Part shown: positions 25,535 to 32,973 of the stretch, piece by piece
How positions within the stretch are numbered: the stretch's first letter is position 1
How the letters are laid out: each line of letters opens with the position of its first letter
IMG/VR virus record: IMGVR_UViG_3300046674_000334
Span: 1-49,599 of that record
Strand: one strand, 5' to 3'
Length of the DNA stretch: 49,599 nt
Source of the DNA: a virus
Notes under the pieces: model-generated
What the model saw: the letters and a program-made list of their open reading frames with translations, nothing else
Told to the model about the DNA's origin: nothing
Database searches by the model: none
Position numbers and translations under genes: made by a program

Positions 25535-25781
25535 AGGCGTCCGTGCGAGCCCTGTAACGCCAAGCGCTCCTGCGTTACAGACACTTGGCGCGGGCAAGAC
25601 TCTGACCAGCAGCCACACGATGTGTCGGAGTTATGCGCACAGTGTGTGCGGTGGGCACATTTATCCACTGGATCACTCTGGACAGCGCGTCAATAGTGAG
25701 TCAGTCTCATCCCGGGAGCCGACGCCCGCTTGTGCTTGTGGTCATGCATTTCCATGCCCGGATTGACTCGCTCGCTGGTGC
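25535..25781. other. Non-coding region with overlapping inverted repeats
   Basis: No gene is supported here. CTGTAACGC (25552-25560) pairs with GCGTTACAG (25572-25580), while the overlapping CGCCAAG (25558-25564) pairs with CTTGGCG (25584-25590), so two folds exclude each other. The rest is moderately A/T-rich for this genome and carries no clear promoter. Confidence 0.5.
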
Positions 25782-26009
25782 TCAGCCCAGGAGGTCCGCG
25801 ACGTGCACGTGCAGCTCCCGTGCGATCAGCAGGAGATGGCTGATCTTCGCCTCTCCGCCGTACTCAATTCGCTGGATCGTGCTGCGGTCGATCCCAGTGA
25901 GCTCGGCCAGCCGTTCCTGCGTAAAGTCGAGCTGCAGCCGCTGCACGCGCACGCGGTCGCCGATCGCCCGTCGGGCGTCGAGGATCCACTGCTGGTCTGG
26001 GGGCGGCAC
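25782..26009 (-). CDS. XRE-family regulator (Cro/C1-type HTH)
   Basis: A 75-residue leftward DNA-binding protein that is essentially one HTH domain: TQERLAELTGIDRSTIQRIE forms the two recognition helices, then ISHLLLIARELHVHVADLL closes the five-helix fold. It starts with GTG. A palindrome AAGATGATCTT lies 19 bases upstream and could be its operator. It may be a second regulator in the lysogeny region beside the main repressor. Confidence 0.82.
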   Translation of the reverse strand: MPPPDQQWILDARRAIGDRVRVQRLQLDFTQERLAELTGIDRSTIQRIEYGGEAKISHLLLIARELHVHVADLLG

Positions 26010-26241
26010 CCCACAAACGCTGCGACCAAGATGATCTTATGTCCGCAGCAAAATTGAGGCATTCTTTGATCTTGTACTAGTGGGTGCGGTCGATTGAGGA
26101 CCCACCCCCCGAGCCGCCCAGCCCTACGGCGCCCTGGCATATGCCGTAGGGCTGGGGCTACTGTCCTAGATTCGAACGCGTGTTCACCCCTCCGAGTGAA
26201 ACACGCCTGGCCTGCGGTTCTCGGTCGACAGGGAGGGAATC
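26010..26241. promoter_or_regulatory. Divergent control region with strong inverted repeats
   Basis: Between the XRE gene (-) and gene 26290 (+). It holds AAGATGATCTT (26028-26038), a perfect 14-base-pair repeat CCCAGCCCTACGGC/GCCGTAGGGCTGGG with 12-base spacer (26117-26156), and GCGTGTTCAC against GTGAAACACGC (about 26178-26206). The A/T-rich stretch 26036-26085 probably holds promoters. Confidence 0.6.
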
Positions 26242-26289
26242 ATGCGCGTCACCCTGGCGAAGGCCAGCCCAACCCACAGGAGACCCGGC

Positions 26290-26535
26290 ATGGAACGCAA
26301 GAAGCTCTTCGACCTCTACGAATGGGACCCCGGCATCTGCTTCCGCCACCCCGACAAGGGAGTCGTGGACACCACCGTCATCAGGACACTCCGTCCCCGG
26401 TTGGGACCGGCCGAGGACGTCCGAGCTTGCCGTCAGTGCGTGGTCGCCATGGAGGCTGAGCGACGCGCGAGGGCAATGGAACTGGGTGTCGAGTACGAGC
26501 CGGGGCAGGCGGGTACCCCGCTGGATCACCACTAA
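26290..26535 (+). CDS. pRL2-8-like plasmid/phage hypothetical protein
   Basis: An 81-residue protein with KLFDLYEWDPGICFRHPDKG, then VDTTVI, GPAEDVRACRQCV and YEPGQAG, the pattern of Streptomyces proteins named after plasmid pRL2 orf 8. Two Cys pairs suggest metal binding. ATG 26290 has AGGAG 7 bases upstream and fits the family start; ATG 26242, after a very strong GGGAGG, would add 16 residues and is possible. The family is shared by plasmids, phages and chromosomes. Confidence 0.65.
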   Translation: MERKKLFDLYEWDPGICFRHPDKGVVDTTVIRTLRPRLGPAEDVRACRQCVVAMEAERRARAMELGVEYEPGQAGTPLDHH

Positions 26536-26793
26536 TCGCAGGTGAGAGCCCATCGAGTGGGGCGGAACCTGGGGAGAATCTGGGGAGCGAGCGCTTGCGG
26601 GGGGCGCTCGGGGGGATCCAGTTTTGAAGCTCAAAGGAAGTGTCGGGCAGTCAAGGGCATTCAAAGGCAGCAGGTCAAGGCACGAATGGAGCCACAGGCG
26701 AGAGACGTCGCAGGTCGGACCAAATGAGTCGGACAGAACCCGGCGTACAGGCCGACTCGTCTGCCGCTCAAGCCTCTGACCTGGGGCTAAGGG
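26536..26793. other. Probable attP region
   Basis: A gene-free stretch at the 3' end of the integrase gene. It contains one copy of a 19-base repeat (26569-26587; the other is at 26819-26837 inside the integrase 3' end), an inverted repeat CGAGCGC/GCGCTCG (26588-26610), three copies of TCAA(A/G)GGCA-like text (26651-26682) and TCAA/TTGA around 26794-26806. These are typical of arm-type integrase and excisionase sites. The crossover core itself cannot be named; no tRNA 3' end was recognised. Confidence 0.6.
26569..26587 (+). repeat. 19-base direct repeat, copy 1 (arm-type site candidate)
   Basis: CTGGGGAGAATCTGGGGAG, itself two CTGGGGAG units spaced by AAT. The identical 19 bases recur 250 bases downstream. 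Such paired direct repeats flanking the attP core are expected binding sites of the integrase N-terminal domain. Confidence 0.8.
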
Positions 26794-28185
26794 TCAATTT
26801 CCTTGATCCAGCGGGATGCTGGGGAGAATCTGGGGAGATCCATTAGTGCCCGAGATCCCCGCTGCCTGCTTCGCCGCCACATCCGCCGTCGAGGCGGGGG
26901 CACCGGCGCTCCCAGAGGTAACCCACCTGCCCAGCGCCGCAATTGCCATTGTCCCAGACTTTGGCATGAAGTGCGTGTACGTCCGCAGCGTGAAGGCGGG
27001 ATCCGTATGCCCGAGCCAGGCAGCCAGCTGCGTGATCGTCTCCCCCTCGTGGAGCACGATCGAGGCGAACGTGTGGCGGGTGACGTGGAAGCCATCCTCC
27101 CGCGGCATGTTCCACTCCTTGCGCGCCCAGGGCTTTTTCCCGTTCGCCTGGACGTACTCGGTCTCAGGCTCCGGAATGACCCCAGCCCTGGCGAGGGCCG
27201 GCTTCCACTGCTTGTCGTCGAACGTGGTCCGATTGATCGCTCCGCCCGAAAGACCCTTAGTTCGCGTAGTGGTCACTAGGAGACGAACTGTCACCAATGG
27301 GCGCTTACCCCATGGCAGGCTCGGCCGGTTGGGGTCGATCCAGGGCAGGGTCACCTCCACCGTGGGGAAGATGTTCGCGTACTCCTTGACGGCCGCCGCC
27401 AGCTCGGGAGGACACGGAGCATCCCGCAGCTTGCCTCGCTTCGGCGGAGCGAACGCCAGCTTGCCGCCGACCTTCACCACCTGGCGCCGGACGTGGATCT
27501 CCTCGCCGTCCACATCGTCCGGAGAGAACCCAAAACACTCGCCCTGCCGAAGTCCCGCTCCCACGGCCAGATCCATCAGAATCCGGTAACGGTCTCCAAG
27601 TTCCTTGCGCACCGCGGCAACGGTCTCTTCCGCCCAGGCCTTCGCCTTTGATGGCGGCGCGGCCGGCGGCGACAAGTCCTCGTCCCTGAAGGGGTTGTCG
27701 GGAATGCGCTTCGCCTTATGCGCGGCCTGCAGGATCGACGAGAAATGACGCCACGTCACAATGACGGTGTTGACGTCGATGTCCTGCTCGGCCCGGATCA
27801 GCCAGCGCCGGATCTCGTCGGGGCCAATCCTGTTCAAAGGCATGCTGCCGATGTGCGGCAGGATGTGCTTGAAAATGCGTGGCTTCATCGACTGCTTTGT
27901 GCCCGGCGACAACCGAAGGTTCGGCCACCAGGTGCCCTCGACGTACTCCTGCAGCGTGATATTGCCGTCGCGCGGGTCGTAGAACGTGCCGCGACTCGAA
28001 TCCGTAGCGCTCGCCTTCAGCCACGCCTTCGCCGGGGCTTCCTTGTCGAACGAGCGGTCACGGACTCCAGGGATGCCGGCGACCCGCCACCGCTTGCCCT
28101 TCCCGTAGCGGGCCGTCTTCCGGCGCTCTCCCGTTGCAGGGTCAGGCCGCTTGCTGTACCAGCGATCTTCGATGTATCCCGGCAC
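26794..28185 (-). CDS. int: Phage integrase (tyrosine recombinase)
   Basis: A 463-residue protein with N-terminal arm-binding region (1-60), SAM-like core-binding domain (about 75-165) and catalytic domain: R213 in GAGLRQGE, Lys about 249 in PPKRGK, H367 and R370 in HVTRH, H393 in WLGHTD and nucleophile Y403 in LRTYTH. This is the actinomycete type with a long insertion (about 280-360). It would integrate the phage at a host attB. GTG start after GAAGGGA. The neighbouring repressor and att-like repeats support this as the true lysogeny integrase. Confidence 0.94.
   Translation of the reverse strand: MPGYIEDRWYSKRPDPATGERRKTARYGKGKRWRVAGIPGVRDRSFDKEAPAKAWLKASATDSSRGTFYDPRDGNITLQEYVEGTWWPNLRLSPGTKQSMKPRIFKHILPHIGSMPLNRIGPDEIRRWLIRAEQDIDVNTVIVTWRHFSSILQAAHKAKRIPDNPFRDEDLSPPAAPPSKAKAWAEETVAAVRKELGDRYRILMDLAVGAGLRQGECFGFSPDDVDGEEIHVRRQVVKVGGKLAFAPPKRGKLRDAPCPPELAAAVKEYANIFPTVEVTLPWIDPNRPSLPWGKRPLVTVRLLVTTTRTKGLSGGAINRTTFDDKQWKPALARAGVIPEPETEYVQANGKKPWARKEWNMPREDGFHVTRHTFASIVLHEGETITQLAAWLGHTDPAFTLRTYTHFMPKSGTMAIAALGRWVTSGSAGAPASTADVAAKQAAGISGTNGSPQILPSIPLDQGN
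26819..26837 (+). repeat. 19-base direct repeat, copy 2
   Basis: Exact second copy of the 19-base repeat at 26569. It lies within the last codons of the leftward integrase gene (encoding the text PQILP), so the coding sequence there is also part of the putative attachment site. Confidence 0.8.
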
Positions 28186-28208
28186 GGGTGATCCCTTCGC
28201 AAGCGCCG

Positions 28209-28649
28209 CTACGCGAGGACAACTTCAGGGGACTCCATCGTAACGATCTCGCCCTCCCACTGCTGGAACCACTGCCCCCCGGCAAGGAGCTCTTCGAGGG
28301 ACGGATTGAGTGCCTGCACGAACTCCTCGACGCTCGCGGTGGGAGCGACGCTCAGAACGACAGCGCCCTTTCGCTCCCGTATCTCCACGAGAGGAGCCGG
28401 CGAGAATTCGGAGACCTGGTAAACGACCCGCAAAGGGCTGCCCGGCGAAGCGATGGAGACTATCTCGCCCCGCCACAGCTGGAACCAGTTGGCGAGTACT
28501 TCCTCCGTGATGCGGTTGAGGTCCCGCGTGAACTGTTCAGGCGTTGCGTGGCGATCGACGCGGATCCGTACAACACCGCGGCCCTGGTAGCAGTCGACAA
28601 TCACGCCCGGGGCAAGGTCGTCGGCGACTTCGTACATGACACGCAGCAT
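28209..28649 (-). CDS. Hypothetical protein with two tandem copies of one domain
   Basis: A 146-residue leftward protein built from two similar halves of about 68 residues: LRVMYEVADDLAPG ... NWFQLWRGEIVSIASPG and LRVVYQVSEFSPAP ... QWFQQWEGEIVTMESPE. Each half is strand, helix (Glu/Arg-rich), then a WFQ.W.GEIV turn. ATG 28649 has GGGAGGG upstream and is preferred to a frame extension. It lies just upstream of the integrase and may be co-transcribed. Function unknown; the duplication is evident. Confidence 0.72.
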   Translation of the reverse strand: MLRVMYEVADDLAPGVIVDCYQGRGVVRIRVDRHATPEQFTRDLNRITEEVLANWFQLWRGEIVSIASPGSPLRVVYQVSEFSPAPLVEIRERKGAVVLSVAPTASVEEFVQALNPSLEELLAGGQWFQQWEGEIVTMESPEVVLA

Positions 28650-28807
28650 GAGGCACCCTCCCAGTGGCCGGTGCGGATGTGACGGAGCGGTCAAAATCGC
28701 ACGGTTGTGGAAGAGTACGACTAGTTACGGGTGATCTACAATCGGTTCGGAAATTGTCTACTTGGGGACTATTCCGATCGAAGCAGATCCACTAGGGCTG
28801 GGGTGTG
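28650..28807. promoter_or_regulatory. A/T-richer promoter region of the leftward integrase unit
   Basis: No gene is seen. On the - strand a TAGACA and a TAGATC about 16 bases on could be the -35 and -10 for gene 28649. ACAAT and ATTGT form an inverted repeat around 28745-28763, a possible operator. Confidence 0.4.
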
Positions 28808-29239
28808 CTACGGCGTCTCACGCCTCGCGCGCTCATCCGCCTCGATCATCGCCCGCCAACGGCGCTGCTCCGCCTTGGACATGCCGCCCAGGTGGCCGAG
28901 GATGATGCGAACGTCCTCGTCATAGCCGGCGAGTTCGGTGGCCTCGTATCCCAGCCACTGGTTGGCCGCGGCTTCCTGCAGTCGTCGCAGCGAAACTCCG
29001 GTCGCGTTGGCGAGAGCTCGCAGTTGTGCGATCGGCGGCGGGTTGACGGGTGGCGTCTTGACCAGCTTCTGGATGGCCTGCTTGACGAGGCGGGTGCCTG
29101 TCTCGGGGTCGATCGCCCGGTCCGCCATCTCCTGGTAGGAGCGGCCCTCGTCTTTGGCTTCTTGGATGAGTCGGGACAGGGCCCCCATGGGGGACGGGTC
29201 AGTGGCCCGGGGGTCGTCGGCAGTTGCCGCGGCCTTCAT
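28808..29239 (-). CDS. Probable immunity repressor (HTH)
   Basis: A 143-residue leftward protein. An HTH-like region covers about 34-95 (SYQEMADRAIDPETG, then LRALANATGVSLRRLQEAAA). The C-terminal part, GYDEDVRIILGHLGGMSKAE followed by RRWRAMIEADERARR, matches Streptomyces phage and prophage regulators. ATG 29239 follows GAGGACGAGG; a GTG seven codons upstream is possible. It faces the Cro-like gene 29485 across a region with repeated GACGGATCGTC, the classic lysis/lysogeny switch. Confidence 0.78.
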   Translation of the reverse strand: MKAAATADDPRATDPSPMGALSRLIQEAKDEGRSYQEMADRAIDPETGTRLVKQAIQKLVKTPPVNPPPIAQLRALANATGVSLRRLQEAAANQWLGYEATELAGYDEDVRIILGHLGGMSKAEQRRWRAMIEADERARRETP

Positions 29240-29484
29240 GTCCTCGTCCTCTCGTGTCACGTCAGTACCGGCTGTCTCTCTCGGTGATAGGTGGCGCCGG
29301 AAAAGTAGCAGGTCAGTCAGTACAACCATCCTGGACTTGGGACGGATCGTCTATAGATCAATGCTAACGAGCCAAGAGATTTATCGATACTCGGGATCCG
29401 GCCGTCCCTGAGTTGTTGACGGATCGTCCCTGAAGGGGTTAACTCAAGGGCAGTGAAAGGCACCGCAGTAGCACTGGAGATCCA
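29240..29484. promoter_or_regulatory. Lysis-lysogeny switch region with two operators
   Basis: GACGGATCGTC occurs exactly at 29341-29351 and 29418-29428 (77 bases apart, about seven helical turns); each has GACG/CGTC symmetry. The second overlaps a rightward promoter TTGACG (29416) - 17 bases - TTAACT (29439). The first abuts TATAGA on the - strand (29349-29356), a good -10 for the repressor. A regulator bound at both could repress both ways and loop the DNA. Confidence 0.7.
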
Positions 29485-29727
29485 TTGAGCGTGCGATACA
29501 CACTCAGAGACCTTGAAACCCTCAAGAAGATCATGGAACACCCAGGTCGCGGAGCCCCGTACTCCATCCGAACCCTCGCCGAAGCGAGCGGAATATCCCG
29601 CTCACAAGTGGGACGCCTCGCCACCGGAGAGCTGCCTGACCTGCCCGTCAATGAAGCGCACCAAATGTCGGAGGCCCTCGGCGTCGCCGTCCTGGTCCTC
29701 TTCATGCCCCCCGCGTCCCCAAAGTAG
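29485..29727 (+). CDS. Cro-like HTH regulator
   Basis: An 80-residue protein starting at TTG after GGAG. YSIRTLAEASGISRSQVGRL makes an HTH, followed by a helical part NEAHQMSEALGVAVLVLF. It is the first rightward early gene, divergent from the repressor, so a Cro-type or early activator role is likely. The GTG two codons on would be less well spaced from the ribosome site. Confidence 0.75.
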   Translation: MSVRYTLRDLETLKKIMEHPGRGAPYSIRTLAEASGISRSQVGRLATGELPDLPVNEAHQMSEALGVAVLVLFMPPASPK

Positions 29728-29768
29728 GGACGCCGCGTCAACGAACTCCACCTGAAAGGAGTACCCCA

Positions 29769-30074
29769 GTGCCCAGGCTCGCCAAGGTCCCCACACCGCC
29801 CCCGCCGGGCTGCGTATGGATCCAGGAAGCGTCGCGACGTACCGGCCTCAGCGTGAAGACGCTCCACAACTACCGGCACCTCGACAAGGGACCCAAGCCG
29901 TTCCCCGTCGGCCGGAAGCTCGCCTACCCGATCGAGCACATCGACGCGTGGCTCCACCTCCAGAGAAACCCCGCCCCGGACGACGAGCAGGCCCGTCAGA
30001 GCCGGCCGCCGGAGCCTCGGAGGTTGCCCCAGCGCCAGCCGAAGAACGCACAGGAGCTCAGCCCCGCTGCCTGA
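29769..30074 (+). CDS. Excisionase-like HTH protein
   Basis: A 101-residue protein. Residues 15-65 form an AlpA/MerR-type winged helix: VWIQEASRRTGLSVKTLHNY, then GPKPFPVGRKLAYPIEHIDAW. Such proteins bend DNA at attachment sites and direct excision. The basic, Pro/Gln-rich tail follows. GTG start after AAAGGAG. Its early position beside the Cro-like gene fits expression on induction, though it lies apart from the integrase. Confidence 0.75.
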   Translation: MPRLAKVPTPPPPGCVWIQEASRRTGLSVKTLHNYRHLDKGPKPFPVGRKLAYPIEHIDAWLHLQRNPAPDDEQARQSRPPEPRRLPQRQPKNAQELSPAA

Positions 30075-30160
30075 CCGCAGCAAAAGAGGCCGCCCCGTAA
30101 CCGCGAAGCCGGGACGACCTCCGAGACCCACCAACCACTGACTGACGAAAGGCGGGCCCC

Positions 30161-30943
30161 GTGCCCAACATCATCGCATCCCCCGAGGCGGAAGTCGCGG
30201 AGCGCTTCAAGCGCGACACCGCCGACCACCAGATGATCGTCCTCCACGACGACGGCCTGTACCGCCACCTGCGGTTCACCAGCAACTCGCGCGGCTACGG
30301 CGCCTACTGGTTCGACCTGATCACTTGGCCGGGCGTCCTTCAGGTTCGAGGCGACATCGGCGAGTCCTACACCTTCTCCCGGCTGCTGGACATGTTCGAG
30401 TTCTTCCGCAGCCGCAATGGAGAGATCAACGCCCACTACTGGTCCGAGAAGCTCGACAACGGTCGGGAATCGGCGAAGGAGTACTCCGAGGAAGCCTTCC
30501 GGCAGCGCGTCACTGAGGCCTTCGTGGACGCTGTTCGTTGGAGCGAGACGCCGCGAGGCCTGGGCAAGGCGGTCCGCGAGGAAATCCTCAACAGTGGTTG
30601 CCTGGCTTGGGAGTCGGAAGCCCGCAAGGTACTGGAGGAGTTCGAGTTCGGCGTCACGTTCAAGGCAACGTGCTCTTGCGGCAAGACCGAGGCGTTCCCC
30701 GACGAGATCGACGCCATCCGCTGGCGCAGTAAGCACATCGAGGCTGGATACCGCGCCCACGTCTCCAAGGTCGAGCGTGTCCCTGGGTTCCAGTTCTCGG
30801 ACACGTGGGAGTGGAACTTCCACGACTACGACCGATGGTTCCTCTGGGCCTGCCACGCCATCGTATCTGGCATCGCCCGGTACGACCGGCTCGCCAGTTA
30901 CGGCCTGAGCGCCCTCGCCGCCCCGAAGGCGGTGACGTCATGA
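30161..30943 (+). CDS. Hypothetical early protein with a CxC...-containing centre
   Basis: A 260-residue GTG-started protein. The first half (LHDDGLYRHLRFTSN; YWFDLITWPGVLQVRGDIG; FSRLLDMFEFFR) is a mixed fold found in many actinophage early regions. The centre carries KATCSCGKTEAFPDEIDAI, suggesting a metal-binding hairpin, and the end has aromatic-rich FHDYDRWFLWACHAI. It overlaps the next gene by four bases and opens a chain of coupled genes. No function is known. Confidence 0.75.
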   Translation: MPNIIASPEAEVAERFKRDTADHQMIVLHDDGLYRHLRFTSNSRGYGAYWFDLITWPGVLQVRGDIGESYTFSRLLDMFEFFRSRNGEINAHYWSEKLDNGRESAKEYSEEAFRQRVTEAFVDAVRWSETPRGLGKAVREEILNSGCLAWESEARKVLEEFEFGVTFKATCSCGKTEAFPDEIDAIRWRSKHIEAGYRAHVSKVERVPGFQFSDTWEWNFHDYDRWFLWACHAIVSGIARYDRLASYGLSALAAPKAVTS

Positions 30944-31230
30944 CCGCCCCCCTGTCGCCGGAGCGCGAGACCGAGATCCGCGAGCGCCTCGGGTCGACCC
31001 TGGCTGCCCGCATGAGCGACGTAAGGATCCTCCTCGCCGAGGTGGACCGCCTCCGTGCCGAGCTGGCCGCCCTCCCGGCCCCGGTCGTAGAGACCGCCTT
31101 CCGTGACGGCCTCGGCAACGTCTGGCCTCTGGGCCACTTCCCCGCGGAGACCGAGGCGCGCGTCCTCGAGACCACCCCGACCATCCAGCGAACCGTTCGG
31201 ATCAGCGAGTGGACCGAGGTGGCGTCATGA
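30940..31230 (+). CDS. Small early protein with coiled coil
   Basis: A 96-residue protein. A helical first half (RETEIRERLGSTLAARMSDV then LLAEVDRLRAELAAL) predicts a coiled coil; the second half is mixed with TIQRTVRISEW near the end. ATGA overlap with the preceding gene. Similar proteins are common in Streptomyces phages and chromosomes. Function unknown. Confidence 0.7.
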   Translation: MTAPLSPERETEIRERLGSTLAARMSDVRILLAEVDRLRAELAALPAPVVETAFRDGLGNVWPLGHFPAETEARVLETTPTIQRTVRISEWTEVAS

Positions 31231-31484
31231 GCACCCCGATGACGCAGTTCCTCGCGGCCCTGTCTGGCGGCGACCTTCCTGCGGACGCCGTGCGAGAAGA
31301 GCGCTGCCTGCAGGAGCCGATCGGCTGCGGCAAGCCGCTGATCTCCGAGAACGGCGAAGCCCGAGTGTTCTGGGACGAGGACGAAGCCGCCCAGTACGAG
31401 GCGGAGTGGCAAATCACGGGCCTCTGCCCGGACTGCCAGGACCGTCTCACCGACACCGCCGAGATTGTGGACGGTGCGGCATGA
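31227..31484 (+). CDS. Small zinc-ribbon-like early protein
   Basis: An 85-residue acidic protein with C28 and C34 (RCLQEPIGCGKPL) and later CPDC (LCPDCQDRL), likely four zinc ligands, separated by a helix. The start overlaps the previous stop as ATGA and its own stop overlaps the next start. Similar Cys-rich proteins fill actinophage early operons; the role is unknown. Confidence 0.7.
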   Translation: MSTPMTQFLAALSGGDLPADAVREERCLQEPIGCGKPLISENGEARVFWDEDEAAQYEAEWQITGLCPDCQDRLTDTAEIVDGAA

Positions 31485-31786
31485 CGACGAACCCGCTGAT
31501 CGCCCACCTGGCCTGGATGACCGCGCACCCCTTCATCCCCGAGCTGCACCAGGACGACTGCGACGACATGGCGTGCGTCCGCTGCGAGCCGGTGAACTCG
31601 ATCGAGCTCCTGGACGTGCCGGCCGCCGACCTGGTGGCCAACCTCCAGCCCGACCCCGCCGATCGCATAGCCGCTGGCCTGGCCGCCGAGTACCGGCACC
31701 TCCTCCTCGACGCCGACCCGGGCAGCACCACCCCCGCGTTTGTCGACCTCCACCACCACAAGTCCTGCAGCAGGAGCACCCGATGA
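31481..31786 (+). CDS. Small acidic early protein
   Basis: A 101-residue acidic protein with DDCDDMACVRCEPV and a helix AADLVANLQPDPADRIAAGL, ending in a His/Cys stretch (LHHHKSCSR). Linked by ATGA overlaps on both sides. No domain with a known role is recognised. Confidence 0.65.
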   Translation: MTTNPLIAHLAWMTAHPFIPELHQDDCDDMACVRCEPVNSIELLDVPAADLVANLQPDPADRIAAGLAAEYRHLLLDADPGSTTPAFVDLHHHKSCSRSTR

Positions 31787-32265
31787 ACGCCGAGCAGTGG
31801 AACGAGCCGCGCCCGGCGGGCGCGCCGGACGCCGCCTACGAGTACGACGGCACGAGCTTCGACCTCGGCATCGCCCACCAGGACGTCTTCGGCACCGAGT
31901 GGACGTGGACCGGCACGTGGACCGAGGACGGCCAGCCGCTGATGCGGTCCGAGACCGCCCAGCCCGGATGCTCCCGCCCCGTTCCGCTGCCGGACGTCTA
32001 CCACGACCACGGGCCGCTCATCCCGATCCGCCCCCGTACCCTCCCGACCGCAGCCGAGTACCGGGCCGCAGTCGACCCGAACTACGCGGACACCGTCGCC
32101 GCCGGGTACGTCGAGTCGCGCGAAGCGTTCGGCGCCCGGATGCGGGCCTCGCGGGCACAGCCCACCCCGGTCATCCCGCAGGCGACCGGCCGGGTCCTCG
32201 TGCCCAGCCCGCTCGAAGACGGTGGCTTCCGCCGCTTCCTGAAAACCCTCCGGGGCGGTGCGTGA
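31783..32265 (+). CDS. phiSA1p31-related protein
   Basis: A 160-residue protein whose first 65 residues read YEYDGTSFDLGIAHQDVFG then EWTWTGTWTEDGQPLM, the shape of the proteins called phiSA1p31-related in Streptomyces. A Pro-rich middle and a Val/Arg tail follow. It is part of the overlapping early chain. No activity is established for the family. Confidence 0.65.
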   Translation: MNAEQWNEPRPAGAPDAAYEYDGTSFDLGIAHQDVFGTEWTWTGTWTEDGQPLMRSETAQPGCSRPVPLPDVYHDHGPLIPIRPRTLPTAAEYRAAVDPNYADTVAAGYVESREAFGARMRASRAQPTPVIPQATGRVLVPSPLEDGGFRRFLKTLRGGA

Positions 32266-32525
32266 TGGTCGCCAACCCGCGCTCCACCTCCCGCCGCCCC
32301 CAGGGCTCCTACGAGACCGACCGCGCGTTCTGGGGCGACGAAACCAAACTGCCGCCCACCACCGACGACCAGGAGCGGCGGGCAGCAATCCGCACCGCGG
32401 ACTACGTCGCCGGCCAGCACCCGCACCTCACCGGCGCACAGCTCGCCACCGACCCGATCATCCGCGCCGGACTCCTCGAACTCCTCGGCGCACTCGGCCT
32501 TACTAGGGGGAACCGCAATGCCTGA
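32265..32525 (+). CDS. Small early protein
   Basis: An 86-residue protein whose ATG shares its A with the previous TGA. It has a basic start (RSTSRRPQGSYE), an acidic middle and a helical end (AGLLELLGALGL). The next gene overlaps by eight bases, with its ribosome site (AGGGGG) inside this gene. Function unknown. Confidence 0.62.
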   Translation: MVANPRSTSRRPQGSYETDRAFWGDETKLPPTTDDQERRAAIRTADYVAGQHPHLTGAQLATDPIIRAGLLELLGALGLTRGNRNA

Positions 32526-32973
32526 GCAGACCACCAGCCTCGACGACATCGAGGCTCGCGACCGCCAGATTCTTCGAGCCTCCAGCAGCGACAGCGACGA
32601 CTGGGACGACGAGACCTGGGCTGCCTGGTTCCGCACCGCCGAACGCGTGCACGGCGATGGCGTCAAGCGGACCCCCCTCTTCGACAAGGTCGGCGCACAG
32701 CAGGCCCGGATCGCCGAGCTGGAAGCGAAGAACGCGGAGCTGGATCGTGCGCTCGACGAGGTGATGACCGAGCGGGACGGCATGCACGACGCCCTCGACA
32801 AGTTCGCCCTCGCGGTCGCCCCCGAGGATGTCATCGGCGAGCACTCCTCCGGCAACAACCCGTGGGCCAACGCGCTCGACCTGCTCACGCCGATGGCCGA
32901 GGTCGACAAGCTCCGCGCGGACAACGCCGAGCTGGAGAAGGCCCTCGGTCTCAACGAGGCGGCTGTCGCATGA
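32518..32973 (+). CDS. Coiled-coil early protein
   Basis: A 151-residue acidic protein with a coiled coil (about 60-95: ARIAELEAKNAELDRALDEV) and a second at the end (VDKLRADNAELEKALG). Two parts are joined by a short Gly/Asn turn. It overlaps its neighbours. The pattern suggests a partner-binding protein rather than an enzyme. Confidence 0.68.
   Translation: MPEQTTSLDDIEARDRQILRASSSDSDDWDDETWAAWFRTAERVHGDGVKRTPLFDKVGAQQARIAELEAKNAELDRALDEVMTERDGMHDALDKFALAVAPEDVIGEHSSGNNPWANALDLLTPMAEVDKLRADNAELEKALGLNEAAVA

Noticed and set aside
29439-30134. A 231-codon - strand frame across the Cro-like and excisionase-like genes
   Set aside because: Both + genes have good HTH matches and ribosome sites; the - frame has neither.
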